Assembly: GCA_963693315.1 (NCBI GenBank)
Contig: OY856188.1
Location: 189,959,897 to 190,023,896 of the forward strand
DNA: 64,000 bases
Source of the DNA: Diogma glabrata
Lineage: Eukaryota > Arthropoda > Insecta > Diptera > Cylindrotomidae
Reading direction: 5' to 3'
Part shown: positions 40,101 to 47,965 of the stretch, in pieces
Position numbering within the stretch: the stretch's first letter is position 1
How the letters are laid out: every line of letters starts with the position of its first letter
Program-made: the position numbers and the translations under genes
The notes under the pieces: model-generated
The model's input: the letters and a program-made list of their open reading frames with translations, nothing else
Database searches by the model: none
What the model was told of the DNA's origin: nothing

Positions 40101-43100
40101 GTGTTCTAGGCATCCAAGATATTAAAATTAGTTGCCAGCAGGTTGTTGGCAGTTTATGTGGAGGTTTTCTTGACTTCAATCGACAACGAGTGTGCTCACC
40201 GTAATATTCGTGCAAGGGTAACGTGATGTTGTTGGTTACCTTTTTATGTTCACACATGAGCGCATGCTAGCGTCTGAGTGCAGGTGGAGCGATATTGCTT
40301 TACACAGGGAGCCAAGGTAATGGAGTGGACCTGATAGTACTACTTATGGTACGCATCGTGTCATGCAACTGACAGTCAACTTTTTGAGTATGTGTGCTAT
40401 TCAACCATACTGGTGCGCCGTACTCAGCCACTGAGTAAACCAGACTTAGAGCAGTTGTGCGAAGGGTAGCTGGAGTAGCACCCCATGTCGAGCCTGCCAG
40501 TTTGTGCAATATATTGTTTCTCGTTTTAAGTTTTTTTGACGTATTCTCTAGGTGCAGTGTAAAAGAAAGAGTTCTATCGAGAGTAATGCTCAAGTGCTTT
40601 GGCTGTTGATTGTATTTAATGGCAGTGCCGTTAAATAACACTGATAGTTCGTGTTTTGCCAGTTTGTTGTTTAAGTGGAAACAAGAATTCTCGGTTTTAC
40701 TTAGATTAGGAAATAAGCTCCACGTTCGAAAATAGTCATTCATTATCGCCAGGTCAGTTGAGAGCAAATCTTCCAAGACACCCATGTCTTTGTTTTGGGT
40801 GGTCGGGGTCGAATCATCAGCGTAACCAAATTTCTTTGATGTTGTGTCAGGAATGTCATGAATGTACAAATTAAAAAGTGATGGCGCCAGGATGGAACCC
40901 TGTGACAAACCATTGTTAAGCATTTTGGACCTACTACAGGAATTATTTAGATGAACTTTGAATACACGATTACTCAGCATGTTGTTAATAAAACGTGAGA
41001 TGGTGCTACAAGGTATTGCATTGAACAGCTTATATGTAATCCCAATTCGCCAGACCGTGTCATATGCTGCAGTGAGATCGATGAATTCTGTGCCTGTTTT
41101 TAATTGTTTTTGATACCCAGCTTCGATATAGGATGTTAAAGCGAGCAGTTGGTCAGTGCAACTACGATTGGGACGGAAACCAGCTTGTTCGACTGGTATC
41201 TGGTCATTTAAGATGGTTGCGATACGGTTGTATATGAGTCGTTCTAGCTATTTATAGCACGTGCTCAAAGGGGCAATTGGGCGATAGCTTTCTGGTTCAT
41301 TGGATGGCTTACCTTAAGTATCGCTATCACTTTCGTAGTCTTAAAATGTTTTAGAAGATTGCGAGTTTCTAGGATAATCGAGAAAAATTAGTTAGCCATT
41401 TTTTATATTTTTTCCAGCATTTCTAAGAAATTCTGGAAAAATGTCGTCTGGATTTATTTCATTTTTAGCACGAGTATTTGAGTTTGAGCCACCCAGCTTC
41501 CGAAGGAGACTCCAAGCTCCTTGAATGGGAAAAACCAATGTTTTCAACATCATTAACCAACTTTTGCTTTCTCGCAGAGTCCAGTGAGTAAATTAAGTCA
41601 GCACCCACGTCTGCCTCACCACTACTAAGGTACTCCTCATATAATTTATCGCTCTCTCTCTACTCCAGCCTGGAATGTATTCTTCACGGAAGACTCTTGG
41701 GATGCATTTCTTAGCAGTTGAGATGATGGCTCCAACAAACCTATCGTAATTTTTAGGAATAAGTTGGATCCAGCGAATCACTGCATCCAACTCCGACCTA
41801 TATTTAGCCCAGTCAGCCTTGTTAAAATTCCATCTAGGTTGAGGAGTAGACTTAACGAGTGGGATTTGGATACCTACCCCAAGAATTACTGGACGATTTT
41901 GAGAGCGTGGAAAACCTTGTAAGACAGCCGTAGATATGGGAATAGGGTTACGTTGTTCGTTTTTGGTGGAAAAACAGAGGTCGGAATTGTAATCACTTCG
42001 CCATCTACCAGATCTAAAGGTTTTCACGTCTTTCGCATCATATACCAGGAACATGTTGGTACCATCCGCCCGTGGCATACAACTGGCCATTTGAAATGTT
42101 ATTTGAATAGGACCACTGGGTGTGATGGCTATTGGGTAGCGTAGCAGCTGGCCATCCTGTATTTGGAGGCTTGTATACGTTTACAATCTATGTGTCCGAT
42201 ATATCAAATACAATAAGATGTATATCGTTGTCCGTCTGTATAAGTACATGGGTGCAGTTCATGATTTCTGACTTAGCATACCTGGCAGATCTTTATGGTA
42301 AACAGCACTAATTAATTTGTAATCAACAATGTTTCCTCTGGAGGTAAGTTGCGCTTCATCTGCTGCATGCGTTTCTTGCAGAATTACAACGTCGACTTCG
42401 AAATCTTTTAATAATCTTCGTAAATGTTAAGTTTTTGACTGGCTTATGCCTTCAATGTTCAATTGCAAAATACGGACTAAGGGTCCAATATTTTTTGTCT
42501 TATGGTGCTGAAAAGAACCGTTGTTAATGTGATTTTGGTTCATGTTCATTTATTTATATCACATCCAAGTTCGAAATGAAATATTTGGCTACCAAATTTA
42601 AATAGGCTTTTAGCGTAATCCAGGGTGTAGCACGAGAAGCTTGTCTATTTACACACATTGTAAGTGGTAAGCACCTTGGTATACTCTTCCCAGTTTCCGG
42701 ATGGTTTTGCTCTATTAAAAAGCCTCCGTACTTCTGTTCTTAATTTTGACAACTCCACCCAAACACGTAACTCATTATTTTGTCTTTTCGTGTGGTGTTT
42801 TATACCAATTTTATATGTAAGCTCAGGATGTTGTTCATGTGTCATGCCGTGTCATGCCCATAGACATTGCTAGGTAGTCAGCATTTCATTATGTTTATGT
42901 TCACGGATCTTTAATATGTTACACTCCTCGTGTGAGCCATCGAACTAATAACTGTGTAACTTATTACTGTAAGTGAAGTGTCAGCGACATGTGAATTCCA
43001 TATAAGTCCAGCATAATTTGACTTACTATTATAGGCTTTGCTACAAAACGTTATTTTCGAAGAAGTTTTTTTTATATGTAATTTCAAAATTGAAACTACC

Positions 43101-46100
43101 TAACATTTATCACATTTATTAGTGCCAAACAAAATTTAGATTTTTTGCAGTGTGAAAATTTTGTCTTTGTATGAAATAAAAATATATGCATTTATTATTC
43201 GTATAAATATGTACGGTAAACCCATGGTACTGATTCATACCATCAGACACAACCAAAGGGAATGATGATAAAGTTTACTCTACTCTACTGTAAACTTCAC
43301 TATTTGAGCGACATCAACTGCCTCAAAACTGACTTGTCAAGGTTTCGGTGGATCTTTCAAAAGCAAAGTGCAATCAAAATAACGGATATAAAACTGATAA
43401 AAAAATGAAAAATTTATGACTGAAATTAATATATTGTATAAAGATGCAAAAATAATTCTCATTTCACACAAGTAGTAAATTTACAACATAAAAAGACGGG
43501 GTTTTATTTATTTAAATGCAACACCATTTTCCTTGAATTATAATTTACTAGACTGAAATTTGAATAAATTTTTAATTGATTTTGAGTGAATTTTTCAATT
43601 CGAAAGAATGAGTTGTTCTCAATGAATTTTTCTCAATATAGCTCAAACAAATTTTTGAGTAATTCACCAAGCCAAACGTTTGAAAATAAGTAAATATAAA
43701 CACAATTTGTTCCGGGTAGGGTAGATAAAAGAAAACTTGAGCAAGTTTGATCATCAATGGCCTACTAATGCCACTAATCAATTCGAATCAGTGTACTGAC
43801 AAATGTGAATTCAAATCCCACATAAAACCGAATCGAATTTGAAAAATGATTTTCCTAGTTAGTTTAGATTAATAAAATTGCTTACAAAAAAACTAATTAA
43901 TTCAAAAATTTATTCACATTTCATTCTATTAAATTATAATTCTAAAACCAGATATCTAAAACGCTATCAACAATTCCAAAGATGTCTAATAATCAAACAA
44001 TTTATTTTGATTTTCCGTACGAAATAAATCAGAGTTTAAAACACTCCTTATATCACTTCTTTACTTAGTTCTTTCAGAGTGAGTTACTTAAAAAGTATAT
44101 GAGTAAATCTCTGGAACTTTTTAATTTTCTATCTCTGCTAAATTTTTTTCTAAAATCACTCATTTTTTCTCAATCTAAAATATTATATTTGCTTATTGAA
44201 TGTTAATGTAGGTACAAATAAAAGTTTGAGTGTTAAATTATATTATATTATTTTAAAAAATTAGAGGACATAAAAGCGAAAAAAGTAGCAAAAACTCTAA
44301 AATTGAGGTGTCTTTTTCGAAATTTCGTTTCTTTATCGGGCTATAACTTTTGGAACATCACTCCAAATGACTTGAAATTTTACAGAGATCTAGAGTTTGC
44401 CATGCTCTTTCAAAAACATATACATATTGCCCACATTTCAAATAACCAGATTTGTGCTAAAAATAAAATTTAGAAGTAACTCATCTCGTACATTGGTGTG
44501 TATTAGCATCACATCCAAGGATGACTCCGACTTTTCGTCTATAAGCATCCGAGACAAAGTTACTTACCCTATAAGAGATCATACGATAAATAAGCAAAGA
44601 TGCTCTAGAAAATCTGGTTATTGAGCTCAAGCCACGCCACAGTTGTGTCTGCATCGCTATGACCTGTAAGTAGAAAAATGTTTAGTTTGCGTTTAACGAG
44701 AATACAGGAATGAACTTTACCTGGCTTTTTTATAAACAACAGTTTGTAGGTTTGAGTTTTTAGTGCAGGTTGACTTAGAAAAACTTTAGCATGTGTTATT
44801 TCCCACCCTACCTACACAACCGTAACATCCAACTCTTCACTTGAGTCAAAGTAGTACTCAACATGGAGTTCGCAGCCCTCCATTGATAAAGATAATTTCG
44901 CTTCATCTTGGGTTCTCTGCGTGAAGAAAGCATCTTGAACAGATTCAGTCGCTCTTGTCTTATCCTTAGAATCATCTTTCTTAAATACATTCGAGTTGAA
45001 TGCTCAAAAGTCGACGTTTACCACTCCATCATTTTTAGATACTTGAACCAAGGATTTCTTATTCAAATAAGAATGATAGCTGACCATCATTCTTAGTAGC
45101 CTCAAGCTTAGCTATCGTGCAGGTGCATGTTACAAACTCTGGAGTGTTGTGTTTTAGCATCATTGCCAGTATCTTACCTGGATCTTCGGGTTTTGCAGGG
45201 ATTTAGTCGAGCTCTCGGTCAACTTTTTTTTACTGAACACTTCTAGAAATGTATCGACTAGTGCCGTTACCACTTCCTCCAGTTAGCAGGTGTGATACTG
45301 TCATCATTTTGAACTCTATTTATAACAGCTACCACTAGCTGATCTTTTACAACCTCACTAAAAGACCTGTTTGCCATAACCTTTGGTCTTTTATTGGAAC
45401 TTGGAGAATCCTTCTGTGATCTCTGGCTTTTGGAAGCAGAGGTTCCAGCTGGATTTCCGGGACTGGATATGGTAATTCTTTTAGTCGTTGCTAAATCCCG
45501 CTCCGTTTTATCGAAATCTGGAATAGTCTCTAACCGCTTAAGAGCGTTCCATGCTTTTCTTCGGGCATTGTATGACAGCTTGGAAGGCCAGAAAAACTTT
45601 GAGGGACCTGCCTTGATACTTCCAGTGCTACGAGAGATCGATTTGTCAATCGGATTATCCGTCACTGGCTTATCCAAGTCCTTTGAACACCGGATACACT
45701 TCTACTTACATCTTTTTTAATTTTTTTAAAATTCCATATGAGCTGCACGAGTAGCGGAGAAAAAGTACATCTACGAAGAGATCCGCGGTACCTAAACAAG
45801 GCAAATTGCACCCGTAGGTCGCACGGTATACAAGTGTCTCCGTTCGCGACTGAGATATTTAAATGGGCTCGCAGCCAAGCTGATCATCGTCTCGGGTCAC
45901 ATTTTCCCTCGATCCAATTGAGTTGCTAATCGTGTGCAAGGACGGAGCACGTAGACCCGGAGACGATTAGCATTATGAACCAAAAACAATTCTAATATCA
46001 AAATTAATTCTCTTTGTGCAAAATATTTAAATAGTATTTCTTTCCGATTTTGAAAAGTCGATTGCGATTTTAAATTATTTTTTCCGGAATCTTCCTTTTG

Positions 46101-47965
46101 AAAAAAATATTTTATTTGTCTCATCTTCATTCTGATTTTCAGAAATGAAATAACAATTGATGATGATGAACCATAGCAATATTTGTTATTTTTTACAAAA
46201 TATGTGTTATCACTGAACTTCATAAATTTTTAATTAAAGGTGTACTCAAACTATCAACCCGATTTCTTTCCGAAATATCCAAATCAATCTGAATTACATA
46301 TTTCAAAAGATGCATGGAAAACAACTAACGACAATGGAATGTCGTTTGCACAAAATTTACCAAAATTGTATGTACAAATTCTATTCACAATTGAATATAA
46401 CACTAATTATTTCTATTATTATTATTACAATTATATTCTCTTTTTTTCTGTTTAGTCCATCGATTATATTGAATACGACCGAAGAAATAGATAAAAAACC
46501 TGAAATTACCGAAATCAAAGATAATATTGAAATAAAAAAGGCAAGAAAACCCAGGATATTTCGCTGTTCCGAATGTGTTGTTGTTTTTCATGCAATAAAA
46601 CTAAGACGGGCCCATATGCACGCGGAGCATCCAGAAGCATGTAATACTAAAAAAACTGCTAAAAACTCCAATCTAAGCCTTTCAGACAAAACCCAACTAA
46701 AATTGTCATTTTCTTCAATAAAAATTTCTGGAGATGTTATATGTAATTCTTTTGAAATTAAAAACCCGGCTGAAAATAACGCTGAAACGGATGAGAAACC
46801 ACTGTTAATGGGATTTTTTGAAACAAAAACTGAAGAATTAAAGACAAGTACGAGTACGAATCTGGAACAGGTTAACATATTTAAGGGTATTAAAACGAAG
46901 AAGAAAAAGGCATATAAATGTGACAAGTGCAGTGAAGAGTTCAAAAGCATTAAATTATACAATAGTCACTTATCAATTCATCCTGCCGCTTGTAAACAAT
47001 GTGGCAAAACTTTTCGACATTTTACTAATTTAACATTACATCTGAAACGACATCTTGGTATTAAAAATCATGTTTGTCATGTCAAATTATGCGGTAAGCG
47101 TTTTGTTTTGAAGCAAAGCTTAGAGGAACATATGAGAATTCATACAAATGCTGCACCAATTGTATGTAACGATTGTCCACAGAAATTTAGAAGGTATTCA
47201 AATTTAGTTCAACATCGTAATCGGCATCACTTGAACATAAAACCAGAGCAACAGGATTATGTTTGTCACTGTGGTGAAGTTTTTCATTCAAAGGCTAAAT
47301 TTTCGTGGCACAAAGAAATACATGATGCAAAACCAAAAGGATGTCCATACTGTCGTGAAAGATTTATTCATAAAAATAGTTTAACACGACATATACGATT
47401 ATCTCATGTTGATAAATATTGGTACTTCCAAAATCAAGCTGTTGAGTGTCCCATATGCAATCAATTATATTTAAAGACAAGTATTAAACATCATATCAAT
47501 AAACATAATATAAAGTCTGAAAATAAATGTAACATATGTAATAAAGTATTTAGTACAAAATGGAATTTGAAACAACATCGTTGGATTCATGCATGCCGTT
47601 CAACAAAACCGTACAAATGCAAAACATGCACAGCTGCTTTTGTGAGAGAAAGTGATTACACAACACATATGAACGTTCACAAATCAATAAAACCTTTTAC
47701 ATGTGATTTCTGTGGTTGTCAATTTAGTAGAAAATACAATTGGTTGCGACACACCCGAGAACATGAATCACCAAAAAAATTCAAATGCAATATCTGTAAT
47801 AAATCTTTTCATCGTGCATTCTATTTAACAGAACATTCACGAATACATTCAGGTGAACGTCCCTATTCATGTAATATCTGTGGTAAAACATCTGCAACGA
47901 AAACAAATCATAATAAACATATAGTAATACATCATGCTAGAGATCCTTTAACAGCAGAAGGATAG
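6923..47965 (+). CDS. Large C2H2 zinc-finger protein, five coding exons, 1,755 aa
   Basis: Exons are 6923-7106, 29139-30686, 36612-38509, 46240-46367 and 46456-47965. They total 5,268 nt, an exact multiple of three, and every junction has GT-AG ends with matching phase (1, 1, 0, 2). The protein starts with a lone C2H2 finger. A long acidic, Asn/Ser-rich, probably disordered middle (residues about 62-1250) follows. It contains a basic patch near 815-850 (RKRKYRR) likely to act as a nuclear signal. The C-terminus has 13 more C2H2 fingers: one isolated at about 1290 and twelve clustered from about 1407 to 1740. This design suggests a sequence-specific nuclear DNA-binding regulator. I do not recognise the ortholog well enough to name it. 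Introns of about 22, 5.9 and 7.7 kb are filled with mobile elements, yet the exons are clean, implying strong selection. Confidence 0.93.
7107..7880. other. Start of intron 1, no gene recognised
   Basis: This is intron sequence with no coding signal. It includes a pyrimidine-rich run at 7560-7630 with repeated ACTCTC-type words, which may come from an old LTR, but I cannot assign it. Confidence 0.4.
7889..8000 (-). mobile_element. LINE family B (CR1-like), isolated 3' end
   Basis: The segment matches the extreme 3' ends of the family B copies at 30971 and 33802: a decayed C-terminal peptide and a terminal palindrome, CTGTCATTATGACAG at about 7893-7907. The sequence from 8001 to about 8520 includes a GC-richer stretch (8130-8310) of uncertain origin, possibly from another element. 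Confidence 0.6.
8524..9845 (-). mobile_element. RTE-like LINE, 5'-truncated and frameshifted
   Basis: Minus-strand frames at 9738-9394, 9428-9219 and 8830-8540 make up an RTE-type reverse transcriptase. The fingers read PPTEREVRIAIQKTKNNKADG, followed by AGFRPGKSCTHHI and the catalytic-region remnant LLFLDFDRALDSI. The C-terminal part carries LLYGCEKW and KWRWIGKTLRKP, typical of the end of this clade. The YADD-containing block between 9219 and 8830 is degraded. The family A LINE copy 2 begins abruptly next to it at about 9850. Confidence 0.8.
9850..12880 (-). mobile_element. LINE family A, copy 2 (degenerate, interrupted)
   Basis: This copy is similar to copy 1 through most of its ORF2. The knuckle (CPICESTGHDADHLFNC) lies at about 9915, the C-terminal linker at 10832-11226, RT palm and thumb (GVPQGGVLSPS, TTYADDCT) at 11367-11852, fingers at about 11950-12250, and the endonuclease end (ALGSDHVPI) at about 12720. 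Stops and frameshifts occur throughout. The 3' end is truncated at 9850 without a CAA tail. About 740 bp of unrelated AT-rich DNA is inserted at roughly 10050-10790. At 12876 it passes directly into family B sequence. Confidence 0.85.
10121..10380. repeat. Tandem repeat, 78-bp unit, about three copies
   Basis: The unit beginning CTTTCCAATCAAGACT starts at 10143, 10221 and 10299, exactly 78 bp apart, with a partial fourth at 10377 and a partial copy at 10121. Units differ at only a few positions. The array lies inside the insertion that interrupts LINE A copy 2. The rest of that insertion (10385-10790) is AT-rich and unassigned. Confidence 0.9.
12881..14850 (-). mobile_element. LINE family B (CR1-like), 5'-truncated copy
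   Basis: The minus strand encodes the RT of a CR1-type LINE. The frame at 14586-13705 has KSFYSAINSLNSG, NRASGMDKIPPII, YRPIALLSVLSKVYE and DSQYGFRNKRLTTDLLNYV. A frameshift follows, then the palm at 13578-13342 and the CR1 C-terminus near 13100-12900 (SYIRPCMEYCCQVWGAAS). The palm lacks a clean YADD because the local frame is damaged (NSFANDST). Close matches to the copy at 33.8-35.6 kb confirm the family. At about 14850 it breaks into family A and BEL sequence. Confidence 0.85.
14828..16335. repeat. Perfect-looking 754-bp tandem duplication
   Basis: Bases 14828-15581 and 15582-16335 are direct adjacent copies offset by exactly 754. I saw no mismatch in the parts compared, and the 113-codon minus ORFs at 15335-14994 and 16089-15748 are identical. 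Each copy holds a family A LINE scrap (about 60 bp, endonuclease region) followed by BEL/Pao integrase. The repeat is either very recent or an assembly artefact. Confidence 0.9.
14936..17547 (-). mobile_element. BEL/Pao LTR retrotransposon, internal pol fragment
   Basis: Minus-strand order is RT and connection (17569-16913: FPLASKIILIDI, SVLSDIARIYDPLPLTAPV, then HIELHGFSNSSEKAY), RNase H (16889-16695: SRVASLSKTTLPRLELSALL), then the integrase zinc-binding and core region (16089-15748 and its duplicate). This gene order is diagnostic of BEL/Pao. The RT catalytic box reads DVNDLL, so the usual YVDD is lost. No LTRs were found. It is flanked on both sides by family B LINE sequence. Confidence 0.85.
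17548..18193 (-). repeat. Second copy of a family B LINE segment (646 bp)
   Basis: The segment repeats 13557-14202 at a constant offset of 3,991, with one difference noticed (a C/T at about 17732). It encodes the same RT finger and palm-start block. It joins BEL sequence at both ends (17547/17548 and 18193/18203), unlike the first copy, whose left side continues as family B. Confidence 0.9.
18203..19130 (-). mobile_element. BEL/Pao fragment, partly duplicating 16928-17540
   Basis: Bases 18203-18813 repeat 16928-17540 almost exactly, with a 2-nt deletion at about 18497 and one or more substitutions. Beyond 18813 the sequence continues into upstream BEL RT sequence absent from the first copy. 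That part decodes with several stops and frameshifts (about 18840-19120, LEEYEALGHM-like and FRVVFEASLKQLQ). This fragment therefore holds the more complete 5' side. Confidence 0.82.
19157..21195 (-). mobile_element. LINE family A, copy 3 (degenerate)
   Basis: It begins at its 3' end with the same (CAA)n tail as copy 1 (19157-19170). The knuckle (CSLCDGTPHYPDHLFNC), the post-RT linker (19875-19510), RT remnants at about 19950-20640 and endonuclease-proximal sequence at 21151-20786 follow. Many frameshifts and small deletions make it much older than copy 1. Confidence 0.83.
21222..21475 (-). mobile_element. Ty3/Gypsy RT thumb fragment
   Basis: The minus-strand frame contains VLDILSHKIAPDEFAPSQEK followed by TNFLEPTSVTQIQRCVGMVNYCHRF, the classic Gypsy RT C-terminal stretch just past the catalytic box. 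Neither end continues recognisably. Confidence 0.85.
21476..22254. other. AT-rich intron stretch, nothing recognised
   Basis: No coding frame with family resemblance was seen. The short open frames look like chance. Confidence 0.4.
22255..22605 (+). repeat. Inverted repeat, left arm (partner 28135-28510)
   Basis: Blocks here match the reverse complement of 28135-28510 in the same order. One is TTACAATATGTGTCACAACA plus AAAAACCTTTTAAGACCA; another is TGTGACGCACTGTC; a third is TTTCTTCGAGCAAG. Identity is moderate, with indels. A third, shorter relative lies at about 30890-30960. The family is probably an old DNA-element end. Confidence 0.7.
23422..23490. promoter_or_regulatory. Cluster of TATCGATA / CGATA motifs
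   Basis: Two perfect TATCGATA palindromes at 23422-23429 and 23432-23439 are followed by ATATCG, GATATCGG and GTCGATAC within 60 bp. In Drosophila, TATCGATA is the DREF site and CGATA the BEAF-32 site. The surrounding 22610-24050 has no recognised gene. Function here is only a possibility. Confidence 0.35.
24060..26610 (-). mobile_element. LINE family E (L2/CR1-type), nearly full ORF2, broken
   Basis: Minus-strand frames give the endonuclease (26589-26365: SILYININRLLNKVEKLELL, RSGRPGGGISIFV; 26330-25887 with SDHKYIIL), RT fingers and palm (25655-25056: STGVDGITTKFLK, YRPISVLPVISKIYERAMH, NQFGFKKQTNT, LFIDFKKAFDC), catalytic FADD at about 24860, and the C-terminal domain (24558-24082: QLLYLLPIWGVGLSSKLNKLQ). 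Several frameshifts separate these pieces. It is the only copy of this family seen in the window and the most complete LINE after family A copy 1. Confidence 0.87.
27222..27389 (-). pseudogene. LINE ORF1 C-terminal fragment (baculovirus FP-like domain)
   Basis: The minus frame reads KNEGLIDSRWHYKGNVYVRLK and then IRTADDIN. This resembles the C-terminal domain common in ORF1 proteins of insect CR1/L2-type LINEs. It lies upstream of family E ORF2 in the same orientation and could be its ORF1, although 600 bp of uncharacterised sequence separates them. Confidence 0.5.
27392..27595 (-). pseudogene. Pogo/Tigger (CENP-B-like) DDE transposase fragment
   Basis: The minus frame contains VFNIDKTRLF followed by FRTEKRYSGKFSKERITVLVG. 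It corresponds to the segment around the first catalytic Asp in DDE_1 transposases of the Tc1/pogo group (typical N-x-DET-G-LF, then SKERITVL). The motif is degraded (DKTR for DETG). No terminal repeats were found. The sequence on to 28130 is unassigned. Confidence 0.6.
28135..28510 (-). repeat. Inverted repeat, right arm (partner 22255-22605)
   Basis: The reverse complement matches the left arm block by block. The arms are about 5.5 kb apart and enclose the family E LINE and the pogo fragment. The sequence from 28511 to the exon 2 acceptor at 29138 shows no feature. Confidence 0.7.
29139..30686 (+). CDS. Zinc-finger gene exon 2: long low-complexity acidic region
   Basis: The exon encodes residues 62-577. 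The acceptor is TTTCATAG and the donor GTAAAT. The open frame runs back into the intron to 29117, but the acceptor and phase place the start at 29139. The product is Asn, Asp, Glu and Ser rich, with poly-Asn (about 29870-29905) and repeated acidic pairs. It also holds two related segments, each with a GDFLV core (about 29610 and 29670). No folded domain is recognised. Confidence 0.92.
30890..31135 (-). mobile_element. Composite scrap: inverted-repeat family relative plus LINE B 3' end
   Basis: Bases 30890-30960 resemble 28425-28505 (GACACATATTGTAATT). Bases 30971-31135 match the LINE B 3' terminus, with the decayed peptide YKYRHQQYSAEIRSRIPQ and a degraded terminal palindrome. It opens the repeat-filled part of intron 2. 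Confidence 0.6.
31573..31764 (-). pseudogene. BEL/Pao RT fragment
   Basis: The minus frame includes TLQLSLWDIIMRFRTNKFVISVD, which resembles the BEL/Pao RT segment preceding the first catalytic Asp (usually VGP-x-Q then a FR-x-ADI-x-KM box). It is short and frameshifted. The interval 31136-31572 may contain more of it but is not clear. Confidence 0.5.
31930..33801 (-). mobile_element. Gypsy-type gag-protease region with N-terminal SAP domain
   Basis: On the minus strand from 33801: ATG and a SAP-like domain (LKVPELKMELEQCGLSTSGN, then KSELMLRLRQAME), a degraded linker, gag (about 33330-33000: ETRLAAQIVALKGEAAEELQ), a CCHC knuckle CWLCGKLGHILREC at about 32790, and an aspartic protease with LDTAATNTIVHTDVV at about 32520, then DFIRSNGFVIDSG. 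This is gag-to-protease order for a Ty3/Gypsy-like element. Frameshifts and stops break it repeatedly. RT is absent. The 5' side is fused to the 3' end of LINE B at 33802. Confidence 0.78.
33802..35650 (-). mobile_element. LINE family B (CR1-like), copy with endonuclease but deleted RT core
   Basis: The minus strand carries the endonuclease (35644-34895: VIVTGDFNVHNKSWLEF, IGNSDHYLITL), RT fingers (34531-34238: KAPGLDNIPPVIL) and RT start (34326-34105: ALLPVLSKIYEHYI). At about 34120 it jumps straight to the CR1 C-terminus (YIRPCMEYCC, about 34090). The palm with its catalytic aspartates is therefore deleted. It shows the endonuclease that the copy at 12.9-14.85 kb lacks. Confidence 0.85.
35880..36190 (-). 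pseudogene. R1/LOA-type LINE scrap
   Basis: The minus frame at about 36150-35970 reads NSWRKLCVTTDSLSGVAGLQ and RLIASDHTN. It resembles the segment between endonuclease and RT in R1/LOA-type LINEs (SWR-x-FC, then a short DG-T box). It is badly frameshifted. The stretch 36190-36611 up to exon 3 shows nothing. Confidence 0.45.
36612..38509 (+). CDS. Zinc-finger gene exon 3: long disordered region with basic patch
   Basis: The exon encodes residues 578-1210. The acceptor is ATTCCAAG and the donor CAG|GTATGT. The stretch at about 37320-37430 is rich in Lys/Arg (KYRKRKYRR) and may be a nuclear localisation signal. The last 60 residues (DLDAYKGGLSYNRAASTES, MPARGEISEQESN) are compositionally balanced, unlike the rest, and look like a conserved module. 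A CR1-type LINE fragment begins about 30 nt past the donor. Confidence 0.92.
38540..39000 (+). mobile_element. CR1-type LINE 3' fragment
   Basis: Plus-strand frames give LIFKSFIRPCMEYCCHVWGGA, TDQLDLLQHRRNVAELSIYYKY and YFQNDYFNRVAKLWNSMPSS, the ordered C-terminal end of a CR1-type ORF2. It is the only LINE piece on the plus strand, related to but distinct from family B. It lies immediately after exon 3 and is broken by frameshifts. Confidence 0.75.
39255..39676 (-). pseudogene. R1/LOA-type LINE RT finger fragment
   Basis: The minus frame 39676-39437 reads EIRRVKKGSFRTVCDNIPGT and LRRTDGTYTDNEQQRAALLLE. The next piece (about 39430-39290) reads LLPHLLGIFRSSLALGHIPETW and KVIFIPKAGKK. Both match the R1/LOA clade RT N-terminal region. 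The fragment is truncated on both sides. Confidence 0.65.
39890..42540 (-). mobile_element. LINE family D (I/Jockey-group), ORF2 largely present but broken
   Basis: On the minus strand the endonuclease start LQLNIEGISQSK lies at about 42470. Later endonuclease sequence (DAKDVKTFRSGRWRSDYN, WNFNKADWAKYRSELDAV) is at 42090-41593. RT palm and thumb (GLSQGSILAPSLFNLYIHDI, then the FGYADD box) are at 40980-40300. The C-terminal part runs to a degraded knuckle (HIANLYPIRRYNGD, about 39915). RT fingers at 41000-41500 are frameshifted. The YADD aspartates survive. Confidence 0.82.
42620..43035 (-). pseudogene. LINE fragments: RT-proximal piece plus family A relative
   Basis: The minus frame 42845-42645 contains ELSKLRTEVRRLFNRAK, typical of the linker before RT in several LINEs. 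Bases about 42830-43030 resemble the family A post-RT region (GTGTCAGCGAC and CGGATC...ATATGTTACA words) at lower identity. Confidence 0.5.
43036..44740. other. AT-rich part of intron 3, nothing recognised
   Basis: No convincing coding segment is seen. The stretch 43590-43760 has short inverted repeats. The stretch 44280-44600 is less AT-rich with a long open feel but matches no family I recognise. Confidence 0.35.
44800..45720 (-). pseudogene. Probable LINE ORF1 remnant
   Basis: The frame 45677-45267 starts with KAGPSKFFWPSKLSYNARRK, has a Ser/Lys-rich segment (SASKSQRSQKDSPSSNKRPK), then ANRSFSEVVKDQLVVAVINR. The region at 45130-44810 continues in broken frames (LEATKNDGQL, ESVQDAFFTQRTQDEAKLSL). 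This low-complexity N-terminus plus small globular domain resembles ORF1-type proteins of insect LINEs. That is inference, and no catalytic motif exists. The rest of the intron to 46239 is unassigned. Confidence 0.45.
46240..46367 (+). CDS. Zinc-finger gene exon 4
   Basis: This short exon begins GTG TAC TCA after acceptor TTAAAG, in phase 0 with exon 3, and ends at donor GTATGT (46368). The encoded segment (SNYQPDFFPKYPNQSEL) continues the aromatic, Pro-containing style of the end of exon 3. The intron to exon 5 is only 88 nt. Confidence 0.85.
46456..47965 (+). CDS. Zinc-finger gene exon 5: thirteen C2H2 fingers and stop
   Basis: The acceptor is TTTCTGTTTAG, and the first base completes a Phe codon with exon 4. 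The first finger (CSECVVVFHAIKLRRAHMHAEH) stands alone near residue 1290. After a Ser/Lys-rich linker, twelve fingers run to the end. Most are C-x2-C-x12-H-x3/4-H. One has CX4C spacing (CHVKLC), and one has only one residue between the cysteines (YVCHCGEVF). TGEKP-type linkers are mostly replaced. A TAG at 47963 ends the frame about 15 residues after the last finger. Confidence 0.95.

Noticed and set aside
46310..46455. N-terminal extension of the last zinc-finger ORF from 46310
   Set aside because: It lies out of frame over exon 4 and the 88-nt intron. The splice pair 46368/46455 joins in phase.
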